Of a stretch of 64,000 nt of DNA, positions 57,166 through 64,000 are shown piece after piece (the first letter of the stretch is position 1; each line of letters begins with the position of its first letter). This stretch comes from COE1 sp949066965 (GTDB taxonomy: Bacteria; Bacillota; Clostridia; Lachnospirales; Lachnospiraceae). Position numbers and translations under genes: made by a program. Below the pieces are notes generated by a model. That model had not been told where the DNA came from and made no database searches. It was given only the letters and a program-made list of their open reading frames with translations. The DNA lies in assembly GCA_949066965.1 (NCBI GenBank), contig CARTDA010000012.1, forward strand, positions 1-64,000, written 5' to 3'.

Positions 57166-58650
57166 ATGACAAGTCAGACACTGCGCGAAGCGCGCAAATA
57201 TGAAGAAGCCGTTGAAAAAAATATCGCGAAGGAAGAACGCCCTGAATTCCACCTGTGTTCCCGCGTCGGGTGGATGAACGACCCCAATGGTTTCTGCCAT
57301 TACAATGGGATGTATCACCTGTTTTACCAGTACTATCCATACGAATCCAAATGGGGGCCGATGCACTGGGGGCACGCGGTGAGCAGGGATTTGCTGCACT
57401 GGGAGCATCTTCCGGCGGCGCTTGCACCGGATGAGATTTACGACAGGGATGGATGTTTTTCAGGAAGCGCGCTGACGCTGCCTGACGGCAGGCATTTATT
57501 GATGTACACCAGCGTCATTAAGGAACGGCAGGAAAATGGTGTAATCCGTGACATCCAGACACAAAGCCTTGCCGTCGGTGACGGACTTGACTACCAAAAG
57601 TATGAAAAGAATCCTGTCCTTGACGAGAAGGATTTGCCCGAGGGCGCCAGCCGGTTTGACTTCCGCGACCCGAAGGTGTGGCAGAATGCGGACGGCACGT
57701 ACAGCTGCGTTTTTGGCAGTGCACTGGCAGACGGTGACGGACAGATTTTATTATATGGAAGCAGGGACGGCTTCCAGTGGGAATTTCAGAAGGTTCTGGT
57801 ATCCAATAACGGTCGTTTCGGCAGGATGTGGGAGTGTCCCGATTTCTTCCCGCTGGATGGGAAATGGGTTCTTCTCGCAAGCCCGACGGATATGCTGCCG
57901 CAGGGATTTGAGTACCACAATGGAAACGGTTCGCTCTGCCTGATTGGGACATATGACGAGCAGACGAAAACATTCCATGAGGAGAGCGACCAGGCGATTG
58001 ACTACGGAATTGATTTCTACGCGTCGCAGACAATGCTTGCGCCGGATGGGCGCCGCATCATGGTTGGCTGGATGCAGAACTGGGACACTCTCCCCATGCG
58101 CTCGCAGGAGGAGGCATGGGCGGGGCAGATGAGCCTGCCAAGGGAGCTTTCCATCCGAAACGGCAGATTGTATCAGAATCCGGTGCGGGAGCTTGAAGCG
58201 ATGCGCTGCAACAAAGTCGTGCATGAAAAGGTATCCTTCACTGGCACAATCAGCCTGGCGGGCGTCAAAGGGCGGTGCGTTGACATGGAGCTTACACTGC
58301 GGCGCGGGGAAGCACAGGCGCTTTACCAGAAGTTTGCAGTCCGCTTTGCGCAGAATGGCAAATACCAGACCGCTGTTAGCTTCCGCCCTAGAGAGTCCGT
58401 CCTCAAGGTGGACAGGAAATTTTCCGGTTCAAGGCGGGCGATTATCCATCAGCGGCGCAGCCTTGTCAACAGCGTGGACGGCAGTCTGAAACTGCGCATT
58501 ATTCTCGACCGATTCAGCGCGGAGGTGTTTGTCAATGATGGGGAACATGTCCTGACGGCGACGATGTACACGGACCAGGCAGCGGAGGGTATTTCCTTCT
58601 TTGCGGATGGGACAGTGGAGATGGATGTCGTAAAGTATGACCTGATGTAG
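57166..58650 (+). CDS. scrB: GH32 sucrose-6-phosphate hydrolase / fructosidase
   Basis: A 494-residue intracellular GH32 enzyme. Nucleophile Asp39 lies in WMNDPNG, the transition-state stabiliser Asp168 in FRDPKVW, and acid/base Glu223 in WECPDFF. A C-terminal beta-sandwich follows (about 345-494). It cleaves terminal beta-fructosides of sucrose, sucrose-6-phosphate or short fructans; since no phosphotransferase gene is nearby, free sucrose or fructooligosaccharide may be the real substrate. It starts 13 bases after the GH13 stop with GGAGGAG, in the same operon. Confidence 0.92.
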   Translation: MTSQTLREARKYEEAVEKNIAKEERPEFHLCSRVGWMNDPNGFCHYNGMYHLFYQYYPYESKWGPMHWGHAVSRDLLHWEHLPAALAPDEIYDRDGCFSGSALTLPDGRHLLMYTSVIKERQENGVIRDIQTQSLAVGDGLDYQKYEKNPVLDEKDLPEGASRFDFRDPKVWQNADGTYSCVFGSALADGDGQILLYGSRDGFQWEFQKVLVSNNGRFGRMWECPDFFPLDGKWVLLASPTDMLPQGFEYHNGNGSLCLIGTYDEQTKTFHEESDQAIDYGIDFYASQTMLAPDGRRIMVGWMQNWDTLPMRSQEEAWAGQMSLPRELSIRNGRLYQNPVRELEAMRCNKVVHEKVSFTGTISLAGVKGRCVDMELTLRRGEAQALYQKFAVRFAQNGKYQTAVSFRPRESVLKVDRKFSGSRRAIIHQRRSLVNSVDGSLKLRIILDRFSAEVFVNDGEHVLTATMYTDQAAEGISFFADGTVEMDVVKYDLM

Positions 58651-58690
58651 GTGCTGTGCATACCACAGAATCTCTATGGAGCTCGTTTCC

Positions 58691-58720
58691 TGTGGCGGGC
58701 GGAAAATACATTTGCCGCGT
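58691..58720 (+). other. Imperfect hairpin before fructokinase
   Basis: GCGGGCGGAAAATACATTTGCCGC resembles the perfect hairpin at 10358-10382 (CCGCGGCAAA...TTTGCCGCGG), including the CA-TCCAT that follows. Two intergenic members of one repeat type. Confidence 0.4.
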
Positions 58721-58762
58721 CAGTCCATGGGGAACGAATCACTGTGAAAGGAATGATAAAAT

Positions 58763-59722
58763 ATGAAAAATTATGATGTAACAGCGCTGGGCGAGCTGCT
58801 GATTGATTTTACGGAAAACGGCATGAGCGCGCAGGGTAACCCGTTGTTTGAGGCAAATCCGGGGGGAGCGCCCTGCAATGTGCTGGCAATGCTTTCCAGG
58901 CTGGGGCACAGGACGTCCTTTATCGGAAAAGTTGGAAAAGACTTTTTTGGGGAACAGCTGAAAAAAGCAGTCACGGAAGTCGGCATCCATGCGGACAGCC
59001 TGTACATGGATGAGGAAGTCCACACGACGCTTGCCCTGGTTCACACCTATCCGGACGGAGACAGGGATTTCTCGTTTTACCGCAATCCTGGGGCGGATAT
59101 GATGCTGACAGAGGCAGAGATTCCTGCGGAACAGATACGGGAATCCACAATCTTTCATTTCGGCACGCTGTCCATGACACATGAGGGTGTGCGCGCCGCG
59201 ACCAGAAAGGCAGTCGGCATCGCGCGGGAGTCCGGCGTGGTCGTATCGTTCGACCCGAATTTAAGGCCGCCGCTCTGGAAGTCACTTGACGATGCGAGGG
59301 AGCAGGTTCGGTATGGTCTTGCACACTGTGATGTCCTGAAAATATCAGACAATGAAATCCAGTGGTTTACCGGCGAGGAGGATTTTGACGCCGGCATTGA
59401 GAAGCTCCGCGCGGAGTACCAGATTCCGCTCATCCTGCTCTCCATGGGAAAAGAGGGAAGCAGGGCATATTATAAGGATTTGCGCGTGGAGGTGAAGCCA
59501 TTTTTGCAGGAAAATACGATAGAGACGACGGGGGCGGGCGACACGTTCGGCGCCTGCTGTCTGCACTACGTACTGAAATATGGGATTGATGGATTTGATG
59601 GGCAGAAGCTTACGGAGATGCTCACGTTTGCAAATGCCGCCGCGTCGATTATCACGACGAAAAAGGGCGCGCTGCGCGTGATGCCGTCCCAGGCGGAAGT
59701 CGAAGCGCTGATAAAAGGATAA
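58763..59722 (+). CDS. scrK: Fructokinase (PfkB family)
   Basis: A 319-residue ribokinase-fold sugar kinase. The N-terminal signature is GGAPCNVLAMLSRLGHRTSFIGKVGKDFFG (about residues 32-61, in parts), and the catalytic C-terminal signature is TTGAGDTFGACCLHY (Asp in GAGD is the base). It phosphorylates the fructose released by the two preceding enzymes to fructose-6-phosphate. It is the last gene of the sucrose cluster, 112 bp after GH32 with a hairpin between, and followed by a terminator. Confidence 0.92.
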   Translation: MKNYDVTALGELLIDFTENGMSAQGNPLFEANPGGAPCNVLAMLSRLGHRTSFIGKVGKDFFGEQLKKAVTEVGIHADSLYMDEEVHTTLALVHTYPDGDRDFSFYRNPGADMMLTEAEIPAEQIRESTIFHFGTLSMTHEGVRAATRKAVGIARESGVVVSFDPNLRPPLWKSLDDAREQVRYGLAHCDVLKISDNEIQWFTGEEDFDAGIEKLRAEYQIPLILLSMGKEGSRAYYKDLRVEVKPFLQENTIETTGAGDTFGACCLHYVLKYGIDGFDGQKLTEMLTFANAAASIITTKKGALRVMPSQAEVEALIKG

Positions 59723-59729
59723 TCAGGGG

Positions 59730-59778
59730 GCTGTCGCTTTAACGAATAAAAATTCGTGAAACGGCAGCTTCATTTTTT
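59730..59778 (+). terminator. Terminator of sucrose cluster
   Basis: GCTGTCG-TTT-ACGAAT pairs with ATTCGT-AAA-CGGCAGC around AAAA (59730-59768), then TTCATTTTTT. Confidence 0.8.
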
Positions 59779-59825
59779 GTTTGCAGTCTTACATCTTGTC
59801 TTGTTGTATTATATGATATCCCTTC

Positions 59826-60125
59826 CTATTTTTTGCTTCTCCCGGCTGGTTTTGTCAACAATCCACAACCAGAATCATTTATCCGAAAAGACAAATCTGC
59901 GAAAATTTCATCAAAGGTAGCATGATAAAGTTCTTTGAGCGCCAAGAGGACGCTTACCCTGATGTTGTGGTGTCCCAATTCCATTTGAGAAATAATCTCC
60001 CGACTAATCGTGAATCCCATTACTTGTAATTTTGCAGCGACATCTTCCTGAGATAACTTATTCCGCAATCGCAAGGCTTTCAGATTAGCGCCTATAGAAA
60101 TATCCTGATTAATAACAGCTGACAT
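59826..60125 (-). CDS. Small Xre-type regulator, duplicate 1
   Basis: A 99-residue Cro/C1 helix-turn-helix protein: NLKALRLRNKLSQEDVAAKL (residues 13-32) and ISREIISQMELGHHNIRVSVLLALKELY (in parts). The first 80 residues are identical or nearly so to the duplicate upstream; after ADLSF this copy continues RINDSGCGLLTKPAGRSKK because the TAG of the other copy is changed. AAGGAAAA precedes the ATG. It probably autoregulates through the GGAAT/ATTCC palindromes in its leader. It may have been the antitoxin of a lost pair; no toxin is seen. Confidence 0.8.
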   Translation of the reverse strand: MSAVINQDISIGANLKALRLRNKLSQEDVAAKLQVMGFTISREIISQMELGHHNIRVSVLLALKELYHATFDEIFADLSFRINDSGCGLLTKPAGRSKK

Positions 60126-60151
60126 AATTATTTTCCTTCCCCGATTTTTTT

Positions 60152-60217
60152 GGAATAAATTCATACCAGTATTAATTTTAAAGAAAATACGGTGTTAAAT
60201 CGGAATGGAAGCATTCC
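60152..60217 (-). promoter_or_regulatory. Operator pair before Xre duplicate 1
   Basis: GGAATAAATTCATACC (60152-60167) and GGAATGGAAGCATTCC (60202-60217). The centres are 50 bp apart, the same as before duplicate 2, so both faces of the helix agree. Confidence 0.65.
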
Positions 60218-60290
60218 AAAATAATATTTAATAAACAGTAAGAAATGGAAATGATGAAACAGACATGACAGAAAATAAATTTAATTCACC

Positions 60291-60533
60291 CTAAAAAGAC
60301 AAATCTGCGAAAATTTCATCAAAGGTAGCATGATAAAGTTCTTTGAGCGCCAAGAGGACGCTTACCCTGATGTTGTGGTGTCCCAATTCCATTTGAGAAA
60401 TAATCTCCCGACTAATCGTGAATCCCATTACTTGTAATTTTGCAGCGACATCTTCCTGAGATAACTTATTCCGTAATCGCAAGGCTTTCAGATTAGCGCC
60501 TATAGAAATATCCTGATTAATAACAGTTGACAT
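60291..60533 (-). CDS. Small Xre-type regulator, duplicate 2
   Basis: An 80-residue helix-turn-helix protein almost identical to the first 80 residues of the gene at 59826-60125; over about 235 bp the two differ by only a few bases (for example CGCAATCGC versus CGTAATCGC). Yet their non-coding leaders have diverged more, keeping only the operator palindromes. It ends at a TAG that the other copy lacks. The unit of duplication is about 405 bp and includes the promoter region. With both proteins binding the same sites, cross-regulation is expected. Confidence 0.8.
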   Translation of the reverse strand: MSTVINQDISIGANLKALRLRNKLSQEDVAAKLQVMGFTISREIISQMELGHHNIRVSVLLALKELYHATFDEIFADLSF

Positions 60534-60558
60534 TTTTGTTTTCCTTCCCAAATTTTCC

Positions 60559-60624
60559 GGAATAAATTCATTCCAATATTGATTTTACCGAAGAAATGGT
60601 GTAATATTGGAATGAAATCATTCC
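60559..60624 (-). promoter_or_regulatory. Operator pair before Xre duplicate 2
   Basis: GGAATAAATTCATTCC (60559-60574) and GGAATGAAATCATTCC (60609-60624), both perfect in their arms, centres 50 bp apart. The remaining spacer up to 60895 is AT-rich with no clear gene apart from a weak upstream frame from 60788. Confidence 0.7.
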
Positions 60625-60895
60625 AAGGGAAAAGTTTTATAAACAGCAAAAATGGAAACAGAGATACGGATATAACAGAAGATAAACTTAATTTTGATTT
60701 AGAAGGTTGGTGAATATGTAGAAAATGAAAATTTTAAATGGATGCTTTGCCGTGTAGACATACAAGCATGGCAAACAGAAAGGAAATGTGGACAATGACA
60801 TTTGTAAGGAAATGAATCGCCATAATGAAAAAACTATGGGAGATTGCGTCTCCTGTCTTTTTATTACACTTATAATTATGAAAGGAAAAATGATA

Positions 60896-61162
60896 ATGGA
60901 TAACGAAATACTAGAGATGGTAACACAATGCCTTACGGAAAGCAGGCTAAATCGGATAATGTGTTCTGACGAGGAGTATCAGGCATCAAAAATGCATGAA
61001 AAAGTGGCATATGATAAATTAATAGAAATTCTTAACAAACAGCAGAAAGAACTACTTGATAATTTTATTGCCGCAGAAAGTGAAACGGGTGCCAATGCAG
61101 AACGCTTAATTTACCAGCAGGGAATGAGAGATCTGTACGCCCTGCTGATGGCACTGGCATAA
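60896..61162 (+). CDS. Small helical protein (DUF6809-like)
   Basis: An 88-residue acidic protein, mostly helical (MDNEILEMVTQCL ... LNKQQKELLDNFIAAESETGANAERLIYQQGMRDLYALLMALA, in parts). The pattern of a central helix ending in ESE followed by a Y-Q-Q-G-M-R-D-L helix resembles DUF6809-type small proteins that often lie next to Xre genes in Firmicutes; that resemblance is from memory of the pattern only. AAAGGAAAAA precedes the ATG at 60896. An upstream in-frame ATG at 60788 would add a hydrophobic stretch and seems less likely. It is divergent from the Xre duplicates. Confidence 0.55.
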   Translation: MDNEILEMVTQCLTESRLNRIMCSDEEYQASKMHEKVAYDKLIEILNKQQKELLDNFIAAESETGANAERLIYQQGMRDLYALLMALA

Positions 61163-61379
61163 CACGCAAAAAGGCGGATACCCCAAGCTCAAAAGACAGG
61201 CTTTCCCATCCCGCATTTCAGGTGGGGATAAGCCTGTTCCTGCTACGATTTACGGTGCTTTTATCAATTCAACCATAATCTAATACATTCCGTTTGCATT
61301 GTTAAATTCGTTAAGTAAATCGTCCGCCCGCTCATTCGTGGAAAGCTCCATTACCCTGTCAAGGTCTGAATTGTTTTTT

Positions 61380-62318
61380 TCAATTCTCCGGTATCTGCTT
61401 CTCGATATTGCAACATTCCTGATTTTCATGGATGCCATACTCAATCAATAACTGTTCCTGATATGCGGTGTCGGAAAGGGTGCGCTTCAGGTCGTCCAGA
61501 CGGTTTTGTTCTAATAAGATTGCATTGAGCTGGTTGAGCATTTCGCGAGCCCGTTTTTCACCACGTTTTTCACCGCGTTTTTCGCCAATAATAATACCTT
61601 TATTTTCCACTCTGTCCAAAATTTCACACATACTGATTCCCTCCCTTTTCTGTTGCATTTGTAGTGTATGCAATAATGTGCCATATCTGTCATCTCCGGT
61701 AAGCGCGTGCAATAATTTTAGAAATTCATCGACATGCCTGATTTCCTGCGCGCTGGGCACATAATCTGTTTTTGTGCGCTTATTTATAAAGTATTCGGCA
61801 ATAATGCGGAAGTCACTGTGAAAGTAATGCAGCCTGTCATTAAGAAAGGCAACCTCGACAATATGAATCTTATAGTCGTTCACAAAAGGTTTTAACCGTT
61901 CAGGAATATCCATGCATTCAAACAGTGTCCGTGGCTTGTTCCAGTGCTTCATGCCGAAATAAAGAACAAGGGTAATGACCGGATAATTTGGTTTCTCTTT
62001 TTCCGATTTTGTCAGCTGTCCTCTATAGGCGGCACCATCATATCCGATGATACGCATGGGCATGTATGGCTCAGGCTGCGTTTCGTGTTCCAGCCCCACC
62101 AGCGCAAAACATACGCCGTAAGGAACCCATTGTTTGCAGACATCCCGTTCCTGCTCATGAATCTTGTTGTCAAATTTATATTGGCTTTTGTCTTTGACGT
62201 TCACAAGCTCGTTTTCATGAAGAACCTGTTCACCGTCAAACAAGACACCATTTATGATGTCCGCAAAAACATCCTCATAATCTGCCAGTATCTTTTCCGT
62301 AATGTCTTTTGCGCCCAT
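61380..62318 (-). CDS. Rpn-family recombination-promoting nuclease
   Basis: A 312-residue protein of the Rpn/transposase_31 group (PD-(D/E)XK fold). The N-terminal DYEDVFADIINGVLFDG is the usual opening, DNKIHEQERDVCKQW and CFALVGLEHETQPEPYMPMRIIGYDGAAY (in parts) are family motifs, with Glu in LEHE close to the catalytic position. YPVITLVLYFG and the C-terminal helical tail are typical; the tail holds the charged repeat GEKRGEKRGEKR. RpnA enzymes are DNA endonucleases that increase RecA-independent recombination. Such genes are commonly multiplied in Lachnospiraceae. GGGAG lies seven bases before the ATG. Confidence 0.82.
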   Translation of the reverse strand: MGAKDITEKILADYEDVFADIINGVLFDGEQVLHENELVNVKDKSQYKFDNKIHEQERDVCKQWVPYGVCFALVGLEHETQPEPYMPMRIIGYDGAAYRGQLTKSEKEKPNYPVITLVLYFGMKHWNKPRTLFECMDIPERLKPFVNDYKIHIVEVAFLNDRLHYFHSDFRIIAEYFINKRTKTDYVPSAQEIRHVDEFLKLLHALTGDDRYGTLLHTLQMQQKREGISMCEILDRVENKGIIIGEKRGEKRGEKRAREMLNQLNAILLEQNRLDDLKRTLSDTAYQEQLLIEYGIHENQECCNIEKQIPEN

Positions 62319-62362
62319 TCTGTGCTCCCTTTCGTTAAATTGTTCCGTGGTCTTATCTTATA

Positions 62363-62560
62363 TCAGCTTCCAAAGTCAAGGCTTGAAAAATCAATATAGA
62401 GGTCTTCAAAGATTCCGGCTTTTATTGTATCGGTAAAAGCGTATGTCCCGGTGGTAAAACTGTCAGGCTCCATGCTGTACACATGGATTTGGCTGCTCTG
62501 CGCGTCAACAATCCAGTACTCGCGGACATGGACACGGTGATATAATTTGAGCTTTGCGAT
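62363..62560 (-). pseudogene. 3' remnant of an Uma2-family nuclease gene
   Basis: The open frame IAKLKLYHRVHVREYWIVDA, continuing SSQIHVYSMEPDSF and ending AGIFEDLYIDFSSLDFGS, matches the C-terminal third of Uma2 (DUF820) PD-(D/E)XK proteins, including the EYWIVD motif and the GIFEDL end. There is no start codon or N-terminal two thirds; upstream is AT-rich DNA with an ATATAGTT/AACTATAT inverted repeat (about 62560-62597). It is a truncated gene behind the Rpn gene, on the same strand. Confidence 0.75.
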
Positions 62561-62651
62561 ATAGTTGATATATAGATATAAGTTTTAACTATATAGTATC
62601 ATTACGAAATTATCCAGTCAATAAAAAATGTTTTTAATTCCATTAAACCTA

Positions 62652-62680
62652 TTGACATACTAGAGATAAAGGAGTATGAT
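62652..62680 (+). promoter_or_regulatory. Promoter of sulfhydrylase gene
   Basis: TTGACA (62652-62657), a 17-bp spacer, then TATGAT (62675-62680). Downstream, ATACCAAA-CATACCAAA is a direct repeat that could bind a sulfur-control regulator. No SAM riboswitch fits in the 85-bp leader. Confidence 0.75.
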
Positions 62681-62764
62681 ACCCATATACCAAAACATAC
62701 CAAATAAATAGGAATAGTATATGATGGTTGTGAACAGGAAAACTTTACAGTGGAGGAGATTATT

Positions 62765-64000
62765 ATGAGCAAAAAAAGTTACGCAGACAGAACCTTGAAA
62801 TTTGAGACATTACAGCTTCATGTCGGGCAGGAGTCGCCAGACCCGGTGACGGACGCGAGGGCAGTTCCCATCTACCAGACCTCGTCCTTTGTGTTCAAAA
62901 ATTCAGCCCACGCCGCGGCGCGCTTTGCCTTGCAGGATGCGGGCAACATTTACGGCAGGCTGACCAATCCCACGGAGGATATTTTTGAGCAGCGCATGGC
63001 AAAGCTCGAGGGTGGCGTGGCGGCGCTTGCAACGGCGTCCGGCGCAGCGGCAGTCACCTACACGATACAGAACCTTGCACAGAACGGCGGGCATATCGTG
63101 GCGGCAAAAAATATCTACGGCGGTACATACAACCTGCTCGCCCACACGCTTGCCGACTATGGCGTGACGACGACATTTGTGGATCCGCTCGATGTCACCA
63201 GTTTTGAGAAGGCGATTCAGGACAATACGAAGGCACTTTATATAGAAACACTTGGCAATCCCAACTCGGAGGTTTCGGACATCGAGGCAGTGGCAAAGAT
63301 TGCCCATGACCACAAGCTTCCGCTGGTTGTGGACAGCACATTCGCGACGCCGTACCTTGTGCGTCCGATTGAATACGGTGCGGACATCGTAGTGCACTCT
63401 GCCACGAAATTTATCGGCGGACACGGCACCACCATCGGGGGCGTCATCATTGACGGCGGAAAGTTCGACTGGAAGGCATCCGGAAAATTCCCGCAGTTCA
63501 CGGAGCCCAATCCGAGCTACCACGGCATCAGCTTTGTGGACGCGGCAGGGGCTGCGGCGTTTGTTACCAGAATCCGCGCCATTTTGCTGCGCGATACGGG
63601 TGCCACACTTTCGCCCTTCCACGCGTTTATCTTTTTGCAGGGTCTGGAGACACTCTCCCTGCGCGTGGAGCGCCATGTGCAGAACGCGCTGAAGGTGGTT
63701 GAGTATCTGTCAAAACATCCGCTGGTGGAGAAGGTAAACCATCCGGCAGTGACGGACGACCCGGAACAGCAGCGCCTTTACAAAAAGTATTTCCCGAACG
63801 GCGGCGGTTCCATCTTTACCTTTGAAATCAAGGGCGGGGAGGAAAATGCCAGGAAATTCATTGACAACCTCGAACTGTTCTCGCTGCTGGCAAATGTGGC
63901 GGATGCAAAGTCGCTTGTCATCCATCCCTACTCGACGACCCACGCAGAGCTCAATGAGCAGGAGAAGGCAGACCAGGGCATCAAGCCCAACACCATCCGT
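62765..64000 (+). CDS. metY: O-acetylhomoserine sulfhydrylase (3' end outside window)
   Basis: The first 412 codons of a PLP-dependent Cys/Met metabolism enzyme; the gene runs past base 64000 and is probably only about 15 codons longer. LQLHVGQESPDPVTDARAVPIYQTSSFVF (in parts) is the start typical of O-acetylhomoserine aminocarboxypropyltransferase rather than cystathionine gamma-synthase. NIYGRLTNPT binds PLP phosphate, VDSTFATPYL holds the cofactor Asp, and Lys215 in SATKFIGGHG forms the Schiff base. It makes homocysteine from O-acetylhomoserine and sulfide (or cysteine from O-acetylserine). GGAGGA lies seven bases before the ATG. Confidence 0.93.
   Translation, partial: MSKKSYADRTLKFETLQLHVGQESPDPVTDARAVPIYQTSSFVFKNSAHAAARFALQDAGNIYGRLTNPTEDIFEQRMAKLEGGVAALATASGAAAVTYTIQNLAQNGGHIVAAKNIYGGTYNLLAHTLADYGVTTTFVDPLDVTSFEKAIQDNTKALYIETLGNPNSEVSDIEAVAKIAHDHKLPLVVDSTFATPYLVRPIEYGADIVVHSATKFIGGHGTTIGGVIIDGGKFDWKASGKFPQFTEPNPSYHGISFVDAAGAAAFVTRIRAILLRDTGATLSPFHAFIFLQGLETLSLRVERHVQNALKVVEYLSKHPLVEKVNHPAVTDDPEQQRLYKKYFPNGGGSIFTFEIKGGEENARKFIDNLELFSLLANVADAKSLVIHPYSTTHAELNEQEKADQGIKPNTIR

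Noticed and set aside
62560..62764. SAM riboswitch or T-box before the sulfhydrylase gene
   Set aside because: The promoter sits only 85 bp from the start codon, leaving too little leader, and no conserved stem pattern is visible.
1..64000. tRNA, rRNA or integrated prophage
   Set aside because: No cloverleaf, rRNA-like block, integrase or phage structural gene was recognised on reading both strands.

Overview
The window looks like the chromosome of a Gram-positive gut anaerobe of the Lachnospiraceae (Roseburia/Agathobacter-like). The evidence is mid-GC coding DNA with strong GGAGG ribosome sites, AT-rich intergenic DNA, a spore-photoproduct-lyase homologue, a PPi-type phosphofructokinase, a Bce-type two-component/ABC module, and a beta-mannooligosaccharide locus whose gene set matches the one described in Roseburia intestinalis. 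The genus call is inference from gene content only.

Layout. 1-1.5 kb: a hicA toxin gene with its own operator-promoter, then palindromic repeats, a short MreB-like gene and three 37-bp tandem repeats ending in a terminator. 1.66-6.69 kb: a strikingly AT-rich four-gene operon (adenine methyltransferase with a specificity-like C-terminus, a possible winged-helix protein, a BrxD-like P-loop ATPase, a PD-(D/E)XK nuclease). It looks like a transferred, probably uncharacterised anti-phage or restriction-like system and is the best candidate for novelty here. 6.9-7.8 kb: a Nudix hydrolase and a decayed NADAR gene. 8.1-24.7 kb: the mannooligosaccharide locus (GH36, LacI and AraC regulators, ABC importer, 2-epimerase, two GH130 phosphorylases, CE17- and CE2-type deacetylases, and a GH1-ManA fusion). 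24.8-27.6 kb: PPi-phosphofructokinase and aldolase, divergently arranged with a cre-like site before each. The mannan enzymes should import and deacetylate mannooligosaccharides, strip galactose, phosphorolyse them to mannose-1-phosphate and hexoses, and feed fructose-6-phosphate to the adjacent glycolytic pair.

27.7-36 kb: two GNAT acetyltransferases, a possible 57-residue small-protein transcription unit, pyrG, ftsH and uvrC. 36-42.8 kb: a Bce-like sensor/regulator and ABC transporter, split by a DUF3990 ADP-ribosyltransferase-like gene and a partner, followed by an Xre-type membrane regulator. 42.9-52.3 kb: a nucleosidase / spore-photoproduct-lyase / SDR operon, a methyltransferase, a FliD-like repeat protein, a HAD phosphatase and an ECF sigma factor with its membrane partner. 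52.3-59.7 kb: an AAA/PD-(D/E)XK protein and a sucrose cluster (LacI, GH13, GH32, fructokinase) with paired operators. 59.8-64 kb: a tandem duplication of a small Xre gene with its operators, an Rpn-type nuclease, an Uma2 remnant, and the start of an O-acetylhomoserine sulfhydrylase gene that runs off the window.

Two dispersed repeat classes stand out. One is a 124-170 bp MITE with GTAAC ends and 8-bp target duplications (three copies). The other is a set of palindromic leader modules shared by unrelated genes. No tRNA, rRNA, CRISPR array or prophage was seen.
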